A stretch of DNA of 24,021 nucleotides from Dethiosulfovibrio sp. (GTDB lineage Bacteria > Synergistota > Synergistia > Synergistales > Dethiosulfovibrionaceae), in assembly GCA_028709985.1 (NCBI GenBank), contig JAQUTB010000001.1, forward strand, positions 1 to 24,021, in the 5' to 3' direction. Positions 1 to 8,712 of this stretch are shown piece by piece. The first letter of the stretch is position 1. Each line of letters begins with the position of its first letter. The notes beneath the pieces are model-generated. The model searched no databases, was not told the DNA's origin, and saw only the letters and a list, made by a program, of their open reading frames with translations. A program made the translations under genes and the position numbers.

Positions 1-2
1 TA

Positions 3-41
3 GGCGAGGGTATCTCTCGGTCCTTTTATCCCAGCTACTGA
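3..41 (+). CDS. C-terminal end of an upstream gene, cut by the window edge
   Basis: Reading frame 3 is open from the window edge and stops at TGA 39-41, directly before the AGGAGG at 41-46 that serves the next gene. It encodes the end GEGISRSFYPSY. Frame 2 is also open, to a TGA at 47-49, so the frame is not certain. By position it would be a phage tail gene. Nothing can be said about its function. Confidence 0.3.
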   Translation, partial: GEGISRSFYPSY

Positions 42-58
42 GGAGGTGACCCCATGTC

Positions 59-418
59 ATGTACGACCATATAGCGAACTACGAGATGTCGGATATAGAG
101 GAGATCCCCCACGGCGAGATGGTGGTCACCGCCTCGGGAGAGACGGTCTTCGTCCGTCGCCCTGGGGGCAAGGTCCGTTTCAGAGCCACCTTCCAGGGAC
201 ACTATATCTCCCATCCCTCGGGCTTTTTCGAGATCGGCGACGTCTTCACGTATCAGGGGATAGAGTACGTGGTGGAGCAGATAAAGCTGTCCGGGCTACA
301 CCGTATCAGAGCCACCGACGGCAAGTTCTTCGACGGCCGCACCTACGAGCTCCAGGCCCTGTCCACCAGAGCCCATGACGGCCCTCTGTCCATAAACAGC
401 CCATTGGCAGGAGGCTAG
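59..418 (+). CDS. Small phage protein of unknown function at the head of the visible tail operon
   Basis: This 119-residue protein is not one I recognise. It is rich in beta-type alternation, with segments such as HGEMVVTASGETVFVRRPGG and YQGIEYVVEQIKLSG, and has no signal peptide or membrane segment, so a cytoplasmic virion component fits. The start at 59 lies 12 bases after a strong AGGAGG (41-46). An ATG at 54 is better spaced but opens only a six-codon frame. It ends two bases before the ATG of the next tail gene, which points to one operon. A role near the tail tip is inferred only from its neighbours. Confidence 0.65.
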   Translation: MYDHIANYEMSDIEEIPHGEMVVTASGETVFVRRPGGKVRFRATFQGHYISHPSGFFEIGDVFTYQGIEYVVEQIKLSGLHRIRATDGKFFDGRTYELQALSTRAHDGPLSINSPLAGG

Positions 419-420
419 CC

Positions 421-1194
421 ATGGATTCCTGCTGGGTAAACGGCTACTCCATGGGAGACGACCTGCCCCGCTGCTGGACGGTGAGCCAGGGGGCGGAGCC
501 AGAGATAGCGGTGGCTAACGTGGTGATACAGGAGACCTTCGACGCCCTCACCATTTCGGTGGAGCCACGAACGGCCATGCTCTACCTAAAGACCTTGCGT
601 GTAGGCAGGATAGGCCTGTGCCGCCCGGATATAAGGTTTAACGCCCTCACCAACGCCGGAAAGCTAACCAAGCTCCGTATCCGCTTTGGCGGCATGAGGT
701 CGGCGGACATGCAGATATTCCGTCCTTTCCTGTGGATGTGGTCCCCTGTTGAGGCGGAGGTAAACGTAACCCCTCGGTGGGTAATAGATGCCCTAGTGGA
801 AGGCCGTACCGGAAGGCTATGCCACTGGGCAGAGGGACAGATATCCGGGTCCATGAGGTGGACAACGGACCTTCTAGCCTCGGTGAGCAGAGGAGAAGGG
901 GCGGCAATGGACCTGTCGTCGGTCCCTCTTTGGGCTATAGACGGCTGGGCCTCGGGCCACTTCGTAAAGGCCTTGGTGGATGTGGACGGCACGGCCCAGA
1001 CGGTCAGGGAGATACCGGTATCCATCCATCCCCGAGGTGGGGTGTCCTACGTCTGGATGGAGTACAGCCCCTGGTGGAACCTATGGGCTCCTGTAGAGGG
1101 TAAATCGGTGGGAGAGGGAACGTTATCCCTGTCGGTCAGCCCAAGGAGGACCGACGTAACGGACGTCGAGGTGGTTGTGGAGGTGAGAGGATGA
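421..1194 (+). CDS. Phage tail or baseplate protein, 257 aa, family not recognised
   Basis: The ATG at 421 follows CAGGAGG closely, and the gene ends in an ATGA overlap with the hub-like gene at 1191, so translation of the two is probably coupled. The protein has no transmembrane segment. It shows alternating hydrophobic strands through its first half (for example TISVEPRTAMLYLKTLRVG) and a Trp-rich stretch near residues 210-225 (SYVWMEYSPWWNLWAP). It sits immediately upstream of a tail-hub candidate, where distal-tail or baseplate proteins usually lie, so a structural role is the best guess. I see no catalytic motif. The long antisense frames over it have no ribosome binding sites and look like shadows. 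Confidence 0.75.
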   Translation: MDSCWVNGYSMGDDLPRCWTVSQGAEPEIAVANVVIQETFDALTISVEPRTAMLYLKTLRVGRIGLCRPDIRFNALTNAGKLTKLRIRFGGMRSADMQIFRPFLWMWSPVEAEVNVTPRWVIDALVEGRTGRLCHWAEGQISGSMRWTTDLLASVSRGEGAAMDLSSVPLWAIDGWASGHFVKALVDVDGTAQTVREIPVSIHPRGGVSYVWMEYSPWWNLWAPVEGKSVGEGTLSLSVSPRRTDVTDVEVVVEVRG

Positions 1195-3545
1195 GGGAGA
1201 TAACCGCTCCGGCCCTGCCGGAAGGGTATGTAGAGTTCGTGTATAACCGAGAGCTTAGGGCACTGGTTGGAACCTGGAGCGGCAGGGTCCTCCTCCAGAA
1301 CCCTCCGGAGCTAGGCCAGGACTGGGACGTCCCGGGAATCATGGAAAAAGGGATACTGTGCCAGGCCAACAGACAGGGGAACGTGGAAGATGGCAGATCC
1401 CTCTGGGCGGTATCGGGGTACGACGCAGGGTTTAGGCTCATGAAAAGCCCTGTACTGCCCCACCAGTTAAACGGCTCCTCGGTGGGGTCGGTCCTCTCGG
1501 AGGTGGTCAAAGAGTGCGGCCTTAAAGTGGACGTCACCTTAGCGGCGGATCTGCCGGTGGACGCCAGGCCCCTTGCCACAGGCCAAACGGCGGCTAACGT
1601 GGTGCTGGACCTGTCGGCCATGGCCGGAGCTATAGCCTACATGCTCCCAGACGGGACTCTGAAGGTCGCCCCTCCGAGGCCCTGTGGGAAGTATCCCTGC
1701 AAGGGCCTGATGTTGGACCACGTTGAATCCAGATCTCTGGACATGGACGGCTACGCCTCTGGTGTAGTGGTGGTATTGGGCCGAAGGGGAGACGCCCCGG
1801 ACGGATCGGACGACGACCCCAACAGCAAGCCCGGTTGGAACCCCGGGGTCACCCCCTCGGGATCTCTAAAGAGCGTCACCAAGTGGGGGACAACCGCCCT
1901 CCCTGGAGGGACCTTATCTTGGCGGTACACCATGCTGACCCCCATAAACGTGGTGTCAGAGTACGAGGCCACCTTACACCTGCCAGGGGCAGGGATAAGA
2001 AAATCGGTGGTGGCAAAGTACAGTTACGACGTCCAGACCGGAGTGGCCCGCTCAGGAGACCAGGAGCATAGACACTGGAAATACTGCCTCCTGTCGGCTA
2101 AAAGCGGTGAGGTCTCGGTTGTGGATGCCCTATATTACGACAGCGAAAAAGGCCAGTCCGAGACCGTACGGGTGGAGCGTCACATGGAACACACCGTCAC
2201 CAGATCCTACGACATGGACAAAACCCACATAACACAGGAGGTCTCGGAGCTGCGGTCATACGACCCAGGGGCTCCCTCCTCGGTCCCCTTCGCCCAGAAG
2301 GTCGAGAGGGCTTGGACGTGGGACGACGACCGAGGATATCGGGGACTGTCGGAGCGAACCTGGACCTACGAGGAAAGGGACGTAGGGGAGGCGGATATCA
2401 TATCCACCCCTGACGGTTCTCCGGTAAAGTGGAGATCCAGCGACGGCATGGAGCGGTACATTCTCCTGCCGGGATACCAGACCACCGCCATGGTGAAGAG
2501 GGAGCGGCACAGGCAGACCGACGAGATATTCGACGACGACGGCAACTGCGTCTCCAGGATCGAGAGGGAGACCGACGACAACGGCCTGGCGGACATGCTG
2601 GCTAGAGGGCTCTACGGCAACCTCTACGGAGACGCCGCCAAAGAAGCCATGACACAGCTCAGGGCACTGCCTCAAAGCGGATCTCTCAGGATAACCCAGG
2701 TCCCCGGAGGGTCCAGCATATCCACCGAGGTGGGGACCATGACCCAGCCAGGGAGACGGTTCAGGCAAGGAGGGACCACCGCCACGGACCCAAGGAGGTA
2801 CATAGAGGGCAACATAGGGGAGGACCTCTGTCCTTTCCTCTGCTCCGACAAAACCTGCGGAGTGTCAGAGACCCCGGGCGAAGGGGTGAACAACTCCTCA
2901 GACGAACCGGAAGGGCTCCCATGTAAGTATCTAAAGGACGAGGCCACGCCACAGTACAAGGCCTGTCCCAAGTACAAGGCATTCAAGCACCTGTCCGGCG
3001 ACACCGCTGGGACCGCCCCGGTCTCTCCGGTGGTTGGGATAGCAGGAGACGGAGAGATATGGACGGAGAAGGAACTGTACATCGACGAGGATCTGTCCGA
3101 GGACAACGCCCGATCGGTGGCCCAGGCCATAGCCCGTAACATCCTGTCGGTGAAGTCGGTATCCAGAGGAATAGTGGAGACCGTAACGATCCCTCTGGAC
3201 ATCAGGGTCCATCCAGACGGGGGGATCATGGCTGTGAGCCACGACTTCTCAGGGCTCAAGACCACCATATCCTATCGGCCCATGGACACGAAGCCACCGG
3301 AGTACCTGATGCTACTGAACACCAGCTCCACCGCCGCCAACGTCTACGCCAAAGAAAGCCTGTCCAAGGGCCGGAGTGCCTTCGGTCGGGTGGTGGAGGT
3401 TCGGCCCGACAAAGCGGTGGTCATACTGGGAGGCCGTCCGGTGAGTTGCACGTCGGCGGTGAGGATAAAAAAAGGTGATAACGCCCTGGTATTTTTGCCT
3501 CCTGGCAGCGTATCCAGCGGAGTGGTACAGGCGGTGATGAGATGA
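1191..3545 (+). CDS. Phage tail hub-like protein (gp27/late-control-D style), 784 aa
   Basis: Residues about 85-165 carry the pattern of phage tail hub proteins: a helix-rich segment (VGSVLSEVVKECGL), then GQTAANVVLDLSAMAGAIAY and a PDGTLKVAP turn. In such proteins this part belongs to the ring from which the tail tip or injection device hangs. The last 60 or so residues (RSAFGRVVEVRPDKAVVILG onward) look like a small beta-barrel of the OB type, as in gp5/hub fusions. The middle is long, polar and without recognisable domains. Cys547, Cys551, Cys556, Cys578 and Cys592 form a cluster that is unusual in a cytoplasmically assembled tail protein. The gene overlaps both neighbours by ATGA. The hub assignment rests on pattern recognition, not a search. 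A combined hub and spike role is possible. Confidence 0.65.
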   Translation: MREITAPALPEGYVEFVYNRELRALVGTWSGRVLLQNPPELGQDWDVPGIMEKGILCQANRQGNVEDGRSLWAVSGYDAGFRLMKSPVLPHQLNGSSVGSVLSEVVKECGLKVDVTLAADLPVDARPLATGQTAANVVLDLSAMAGAIAYMLPDGTLKVAPPRPCGKYPCKGLMLDHVESRSLDMDGYASGVVVVLGRRGDAPDGSDDDPNSKPGWNPGVTPSGSLKSVTKWGTTALPGGTLSWRYTMLTPINVVSEYEATLHLPGAGIRKSVVAKYSYDVQTGVARSGDQEHRHWKYCLLSAKSGEVSVVDALYYDSEKGQSETVRVERHMEHTVTRSYDMDKTHITQEVSELRSYDPGAPSSVPFAQKVERAWTWDDDRGYRGLSERTWTYEERDVGEADIISTPDGSPVKWRSSDGMERYILLPGYQTTAMVKRERHRQTDEIFDDDGNCVSRIERETDDNGLADMLARGLYGNLYGDAAKEAMTQLRALPQSGSLRITQVPGGSSISTEVGTMTQPGRRFRQGGTTATDPRRYIEGNIGEDLCPFLCSDKTCGVSETPGEGVNNSSDEPEGLPCKYLKDEATPQYKACPKYKAFKHLSGDTAGTAPVSPVVGIAGDGEIWTEKELYIDEDLSEDNARSVAQAIARNILSVKSVSRGIVETVTIPLDIRVHPDGGIMAVSHDFSGLKTTISYRPMDTKPPEYLMLLNTSSTAANVYAKESLSKGRSAFGRVVEVRPDKAVVILGGRPVSCTSAVRIKKGDNALVFLPPGSVSSGVVQAVMR

Positions 3546-6400
3546 AAAAGAGGACCTACACAGGGACAGAGGGACGGCTATCGGGCCATGTCCTAGGAAG
3601 ATCCCCCTTTGCTGTCCCTGAGACCATAAAGATATGCCCCATAGCGAAGGATGCCAAAAGGCCTGATGGGGCCGGGAAACTGACCGGGGTATCGGGAGAC
3701 GGAGGAATATGGGTCTTTGAGAGTGGGATATACAGATGGGACAGGATAGAGGGGATAGGCGAACGCCTGTCCCCTCTTGCTTTGTACGAACGAAAGGACC
3801 TGTCCCTCATGGGCTACGACTGGGCCCTTATGGACGGTGGTCTGGTCCTAGGTGGGGCCCTCGTGCCATTGGAGATGCCCTTTCCCATGCCCGACGCCGC
3901 TAACCCTCGGTGGTGGTTGGAGGTCTGCGACGGCGACAATACAGCTCCCTTCGTCCCAGGGCTCTCCTCTAAGGAGTCCGCTTTCTTCGGCCGGTGGGGC
4001 TACACCCCTTTGGAGTTGGCATACCGCTGGGAGACCGACCAGTCCAGAGGGCTAAGGGCCGCCATATCAAAGGCAAAGGGAGAGGAGCTACGTGCCCTGA
4101 CCGCCAGGCTGGAGGAGATAGAGCGGTTCGAGGTGGGGCAGATAACCAACCTTACCGGGATATACGGCATGACCTGGTACGACTGCTATCCATCCCAAAA
4201 GATCGAGATGGCAGAGCCGTCCTACGGTGGGCTTTGGATCGAGGAGGGGCGGTTGTACGGCGCAGGGAGTAAGTCGGCAGGAAGAGCCTTATTGGTCCCC
4301 ACCTCCTTCGCCTCCGACGGGACCTGTCTAGGCCTGTCGGTGGTCCACACCGGACAGCTCCAGGGCCAGGAGCCGGGACAGGTTATCCCCACCGTAAGGG
4401 GAGCGGCCCACGTGGCCACCGGAGAAGGAGAGCCGAAGGGCAACCTTTTGCCTATCAAAGGTCCCTATAGCTTGGCCTTTTGGGAAGAGGGGGAGACGAG
4501 GACCTACGAAATAGAGGACGGCTTTGTGTCCCCTCGGTGGGGCTATATGTCCATCCCTGGGGTCCTCTCTTTGGGCGAGGACAAGGTGTCCCTCTGGGGA
4601 CTGTGGGAAGGAGTGCCTTCCTTTTTAGGAGGTGAGGCGAAGACGGTGGCTCCGTGGTGCTTTCCAGGAGAGGCGGAGCCCTCGGACTTGGCAGGTCCAT
4701 TTTTGGAGGCCCGCTCTGGAGGCAAGTCCATAGTCACCGACATGAGGCTCATGAGACGGCATGTCGTGCCTGGGATAGGGGATATCCAGATCCTCAAGGA
4801 CCGTTGTTTAGTCCGGTCCCACTTAGCTAACGGAGATCTATGCCAGGAGGTTCATTCGCCTTTGAGCCCTCTGCCTATGAAAGAAGGGGAGACGTTGCCA
4901 AGATTCAGCCAGGACGTGAAGCCAGAACACCTGTCGGTCCCCTGGAGAGGCATGGCCGGAGAGCCTATGGAGATAGGTTGGTGGGGCTGGCCGGAGTGGG
5001 GAGTCAGAGGGAGCCCTCCCAACCCTGCGGGGCTTGGGGACGAGGACGGATCTAACGACTTTTTCGACGGGACCTACGGAGATCCCAGGAAGGGAATGTC
5101 GGTGACCTCCGACGGCCTTATCTACCTGAGCGGGGACAACTACGACGACGAGGCTATAGACCTTATGGCTTGGCGTCACGACGGCCAAAGGTGGGAGAGC
5201 AACCGAGTTTCCTGGCCCTGCGCCGATCGGCTGGTGGCTCCATACGGACAGGGGAACTACCAGGTACACCACTTTCCCGGGGCGGACTGGAGCCTTTTCC
5301 ACGCACCGGTGGGGAGGATACGGTATCAGAAGCTGCTGGAGACCACCGATTGGTCTTTCCTGTCCGTCCTGACGGGCCTAGGTGGAGGCTTCGCCCTCCA
5401 TAACGCCCTGATGGTCCAGGAGTCTTTCAACAAGTATCTGGAGGAGTCTTTCGGCAACGCCATGTTGGTCTATACCGTGCCGAACCAGCGGATATACGTC
5501 GGAGACCCTATGTTTCAGGAGTGGGAGGGGATAGACACAGGAGGTCAATATTTTTGGACCTTTGCAGGATGGGCTCAGGTGAGAGGGGAGCCTATGGCGG
5601 TGTTTTCCAAGCTGCCTTACGCATCAGGGAACGACCCTAAGCCCGAGGTCTGGGGAGTGTGCCGGAGCGGGGCGAGGAGACTTGACCCTGAGGAAGCTGG
5701 AGAGATAGGGGAAAAGGCCGCTGGGCTGATCCCCTCCACCTATTGGTCCAGGTGGGGTCTTTGGCCTGGAGCCGCCGACGGTAGTGGTGGTTTGGGGCAA
5801 GAGGTCAGCGAGTTCGTCCTGGGCAATAATCCCTGCTTATATCCTCTGCCGGAGCACACCGGAGACCCTGGGGCGGCCTTGGCTGAGGATATGGTGGAGC
5901 GGATGGATCTGTGGAGCAAGAAGGCCCAGGACATAAACCGCCCTGCTGTGACTGTGGGCCAGACCTACGACCACCAGATCCTGACGACCGCCGCCATAGA
6001 CCCTAACTTGCCTCTGGTGGACGCCAGGCTGGAGGTGGATGAGGAGGGGATCACCTGGGCGATGCTCCGGCACTGGACAGGTGTATGGCTTTCGGTTCGG
6101 TGCGACGGACAGAGCCAGTCCCACCCGATGGAGAAAGATACACCTTGGGAGCTGTTAAGCCTTGGAAGTCGGGACGACGGGGCCATAGTGGGGCTGTTCG
6201 GCAAAGGGATCTGTACGCTGTCCATAGGGGACTATGACAAGATACTGGGGACATATTTCGGACTCGGCGAGTGGTGGACCAGGTTTGCCCTCCATACCTG
6301 GTACGCCCGGGTCATGCCGGTGGTGATACGGCAGTCTCCGGAGGAGCTGGACAGATTGGCAGGGCTTTGGAGAGATAGGAAGGAAGAAGAGGAGGCATAG
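3542..6400 (+). CDS. Very large Trp/Gly-rich phage tail protein, 952 aa, function unknown
   Basis: This is the largest gene in the window, and I do not recognise its family. It begins in an ATGA overlap with the hub-like gene and stops two bases before the next start, so it belongs to the tail operon. The protein is dense in Trp, Gly and Tyr (EPMEIGWWGWPEWGVRG) and has repeated short strand-turn units such as GGLWIEEGRLYGAG and DGLIYLSGDNYDDEA, reminiscent of beta-propeller blades. A short coiled-coil-like helix lies near residues 170-200 (GEELRALTARLEEIERF). There is no signal peptide, membrane span or obvious hydrolase motif. Its position between hub and baseplate-repeat genes suggests a tail-tip or host-contact protein. 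This is inference. Confidence 0.75.
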   Translation: MKKRTYTGTEGRLSGHVLGRSPFAVPETIKICPIAKDAKRPDGAGKLTGVSGDGGIWVFESGIYRWDRIEGIGERLSPLALYERKDLSLMGYDWALMDGGLVLGGALVPLEMPFPMPDAANPRWWLEVCDGDNTAPFVPGLSSKESAFFGRWGYTPLELAYRWETDQSRGLRAAISKAKGEELRALTARLEEIERFEVGQITNLTGIYGMTWYDCYPSQKIEMAEPSYGGLWIEEGRLYGAGSKSAGRALLVPTSFASDGTCLGLSVVHTGQLQGQEPGQVIPTVRGAAHVATGEGEPKGNLLPIKGPYSLAFWEEGETRTYEIEDGFVSPRWGYMSIPGVLSLGEDKVSLWGLWEGVPSFLGGEAKTVAPWCFPGEAEPSDLAGPFLEARSGGKSIVTDMRLMRRHVVPGIGDIQILKDRCLVRSHLANGDLCQEVHSPLSPLPMKEGETLPRFSQDVKPEHLSVPWRGMAGEPMEIGWWGWPEWGVRGSPPNPAGLGDEDGSNDFFDGTYGDPRKGMSVTSDGLIYLSGDNYDDEAIDLMAWRHDGQRWESNRVSWPCADRLVAPYGQGNYQVHHFPGADWSLFHAPVGRIRYQKLLETTDWSFLSVLTGLGGGFALHNALMVQESFNKYLEESFGNAMLVYTVPNQRIYVGDPMFQEWEGIDTGGQYFWTFAGWAQVRGEPMAVFSKLPYASGNDPKPEVWGVCRSGARRLDPEEAGEIGEKAAGLIPSTYWSRWGLWPGAADGSGGLGQEVSEFVLGNNPCLYPLPEHTGDPGAALAEDMVERMDLWSKKAQDINRPAVTVGQTYDHQILTTAAIDPNLPLVDARLEVDEEGITWAMLRHWTGVWLSVRCDGQSQSHPMEKDTPWELLSLGSRDDGAIVGLFGKGICTLSIGDYDKILGTYFGLGEWWTRFALHTWYARVMPVVIRQSPEELDRLAGLWRDRKEEEEA

Positions 6401-6402
6401 GA

Positions 6403-7428
6403 ATGCCAATAATGCAGATGAGAACCAGCGACGACGGATATCCCCTGAGCCGGCTGGATTTTGGGGCCATAGATACCGGGACCACCAGCGTACAGATAGG
6501 GCTACGGATATGGAACGACAGGCCATCCCCTGTCATAGGGGAGCTGCTTGGGACCGGGGACGGGACGAGGGTCAGCTTTGCTACCCAGTTTAAGCCTCTG
6601 GTGAATCACCCGGAGGCCCCTATAGCCATAAAGGTTGACGGCGTGGCGGCGACAGGGGTATCGGTGGACCACGAGAATGGTCTGATAATCTTTTCGTCCC
6701 CTCCGGCAAACGGCAAGGTGGTCACCTGCGACTACGCATATTCTGTGGGATCTACAGACGCGAACACCGTGGTCCTGACCATGGAGCAGGTCGCAGGGAT
6801 GGCAGGGGATGGAGTTACCAGGACGTTTCCCCTGCCGTCTCGGTGCTTGACGGCTCTTAAGCTGTTGGTCGGAGGGGTGGAGATCCCCCAGGGCACAGGC
6901 TACGAGATACGAGACGACGGGGGAACCCTCTACATAACAGATCCTCCAGAGGCAAACCAGGCGGTCCAGTTTTCCTACGTCGATGGGGTCTGTCAGGGTG
7001 GTTACTACGAGCTTCGCAGCTCTGGCCTTGATAACCCCTACGGACAGAGCAATATGGCCGACGATGCGGAGACCGCCTTTTTCAAACTGGGTGGTTTTTT
7101 CGACGTGAAGGATCGGCTTGTGGGGACCGGAGACGGAGCGAAAAAGACCTTTGAGACAGGCACGGCTCTGATCCATAAGGTTACCAAGGTGCTGGTAGGA
7201 GGGCAGGAGATCACCGACTACGCTCTGAACAACGTCAGGGGCACGGTCATATTCGGGACTCCCCCAGGGAACGGAGCGGAGGTGAGAATGGACTATTCAT
7301 ACCAAAGAGGACATGCCATAGGCAACATACGGAAGTGGAGCGGCAGACGGTGTTTCCTCAGGGCGTCTTTGCCCTACGACGCACCGAACACGGTGTTAAC
7401 GGCCCGGCTCCGGGTCATATCCCAGTAA
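6403..7428 (+). CDS. Phage baseplate or tail protein with three tandem beta repeats, 341 aa
   Basis: Three copies of one repeat are visible at about residues 49-113, 133-195 and 239-302. Each starts with a GDG-T-F turn (LGTGDGTRVSF, MAGDGVTRTFPL, VGTGDGAKKTFE). Each then has a hydrophobic strand with V-GG (KLLVGGVEI, KVLVGGQEI) and closes with a PP-turn and an aromatic strand (FSSPPANGKVVTCDYAY, ITDPPEANQAVQFSYVDG, FGTPPGNGAEVRMDYSY). This is the pattern of the repeated beta domain found in many phage minor tail and fibre-attachment proteins. A strong GAGGAGG precedes ATG 6403. The N-terminal 45 and C-terminal 35 residues are outside the repeats and may carry the attachment surfaces. A structural role in the baseplate is likely; the exact position is unknown. 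Confidence 0.72.
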   Translation: MPIMQMRTSDDGYPLSRLDFGAIDTGTTSVQIGLRIWNDRPSPVIGELLGTGDGTRVSFATQFKPLVNHPEAPIAIKVDGVAATGVSVDHENGLIIFSSPPANGKVVTCDYAYSVGSTDANTVVLTMEQVAGMAGDGVTRTFPLPSRCLTALKLLVGGVEIPQGTGYEIRDDGGTLYITDPPEANQAVQFSYVDGVCQGGYYELRSSGLDNPYGQSNMADDAETAFFKLGGFFDVKDRLVGTGDGAKKTFETGTALIHKVTKVLVGGQEITDYALNNVRGTVIFGTPPGNGAEVRMDYSYQRGHAIGNIRKWSGRRCFLRASLPYDAPNTVLTARLRVISQ

Positions 7429-7440
7429 GGAGGTAACGAC

Positions 7441-8706
7441 ATGGCAGTAAGACGAGTGGACACCTTAGGGTGTCACCCCCTGGTACTGATGAAGAAGCTG
7501 GCGGCCATAGGTGGCCTGGAGATAATAAAGGAAGAGACTCACCTTTCGACCGTTGTAAGGGATGAAAGTGAGTATCTAAAGCCTTATAGGATTGTGGCAA
7601 AAATCCCTGGGGTTGAAGGGATGTACGTCGAGGCTCATGATCCGCTGATTGAGATCGAAAAGAACACAGGGGATTACCCAGAGCTATGGGGGGCAAGTTT
7701 TTTCGAAGGATACCAAGGTGGGAGGATTGCTCTTTTTAGGATGGAGGCAAAAGAGGAGGATAAAGCTCTACCACCTAGTACTGAGAGGGACATTGCTATC
7801 CATATTCCCAAACATGATGATTTTGGGGGCGATGTCGCAATATCTTTTCTGTTTGCCCCTCAACAGCCTTCCCAAGGCGTATTTGCTAAGGGGGTCCGTG
7901 AGAAGAGTGGTGGATCTAGTAATGTCACCTTTCCTTTTGTCCAATCTGGGAGTAGAGACTTTGTTCTTACGAAGGACGCCCCTGGTGCAACTGTGAGTAT
8001 ATCTGGGGCGTCACTGGGGATAACAGCGACTGCCCCAGAAACGGTTAATCTTCCTTTCCTAGTCACAGGTGCTAGCCCTAATCTGCCTTGGCCTTGGGAG
8101 AGCAGAAGCTCAACTGACGCCGATTGGCGTATAGGAATCAAATTTTACGGAAAAACAAACCCTGTCATTATGGCGGGAGTTCGTATCAGGTTCTCGCCTG
8201 AAATTGGTGTCGATGGAGAGTTGGTATCTCCTTCAGCGTGGGGGCATGTGCCTATATCCGCCAGTGTCATGAGTACAGACTCAGGGCTATTTTTCTTCAA
8301 TGGGGAGGGTGTGTTCTCAAGTTTGGTAGGTGTTTCTTTTATAGACACCTCCAATGGAAATAACTATGGCGAAGGACGCTGCATAGGGATATACGAAAAT
8401 TACCCAAAGACTTTCGCTCTGGCTCCGTCAGCTCCAAAAGAGCGGATCCTAATAGGTGGAACCACCGCTAATCCTGGCGGCACGGTTGTGATGCAGCCTT
8501 TTGCGCCGAATCCCCCCATTTCGGTGGATTCGGTCAGCGGCGGCCCTGTCGTCACCGACCTGTTCGCCTACAACTCCGAGGAGATCCGAGGCAGCGTTGA
8601 GGGGCTTTTAGCCGCAAGGGACAACCTACCTGTTGGGTCCGTCGGCTGGCTGGACGGCAAGCGGTATAGGGTCCATCTCCCAGGCCGTATGCTCCAGATA
8701 GGGTAG
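7441..8706 (+). CDS. Putative tail fibre or receptor-binding protein with mosaic composition, 421 aa
   Basis: The start follows AAGGAGG with good spacing. The protein has no membrane span. The first 30 or so residues and the last 80 or so (from GGTTANPGGTVVMQPF to the end) are encoded in the GC-rich style of the neighbouring tail genes. The middle, about 7530-8455, is much poorer in GC: I count 26/60 at 7561-7620 and 25/60 at 8281-8340, against 39/60 at 8521-8580. The centre is Gly/Ser/Thr-rich and beta-type (VSISGASLGITATAPETV), as expected of a binding head. An exchanged receptor-binding centre between conserved attachment ends is the natural reading. The function is inferred from position and mosaicism, not from homology I can name. 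Confidence 0.68.
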   Translation: MAVRRVDTLGCHPLVLMKKLAAIGGLEIIKEETHLSTVVRDESEYLKPYRIVAKIPGVEGMYVEAHDPLIEIEKNTGDYPELWGASFFEGYQGGRIALFRMEAKEEDKALPPSTERDIAIHIPKHDDFGGDVAISFLFAPQQPSQGVFAKGVREKSGGSSNVTFPFVQSGSRDFVLTKDAPGATVSISGASLGITATAPETVNLPFLVTGASPNLPWPWESRSSTDADWRIGIKFYGKTNPVIMAGVRIRFSPEIGVDGELVSPSAWGHVPISASVMSTDSGLFFFNGEGVFSSLVGVSFIDTSNGNNYGEGRCIGIYENYPKTFALAPSAPKERILIGGTTANPGGTVVMQPFAPNPPISVDSVSGGPVVTDLFAYNSEEIRGSVEGLLAARDNLPVGSVGWLDGKRYRVHLPGRMLQIG

Positions 8707-8712
8707 AGAGCC

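Noticed and set aside
54..74. Better-spaced ATG at 54 as a start
   Set aside because: It meets a TAG after six codons, so it cannot start the 119-aa protein.
46..378. 110-codon plus-strand frame over the first tail gene
   Set aside because: It begins at a GTG inside the ribosome binding site region, is Arg/Pro/Gly-heavy, and overlaps almost wholly with the better-supported 119-aa frame.
2256..2768. Minus-strand 170-codon frame within the hub-like gene
   Set aside because: It is a shadow of GC-rich coding sequence, with no binding site, no domain pattern and no neighbours on that strand.
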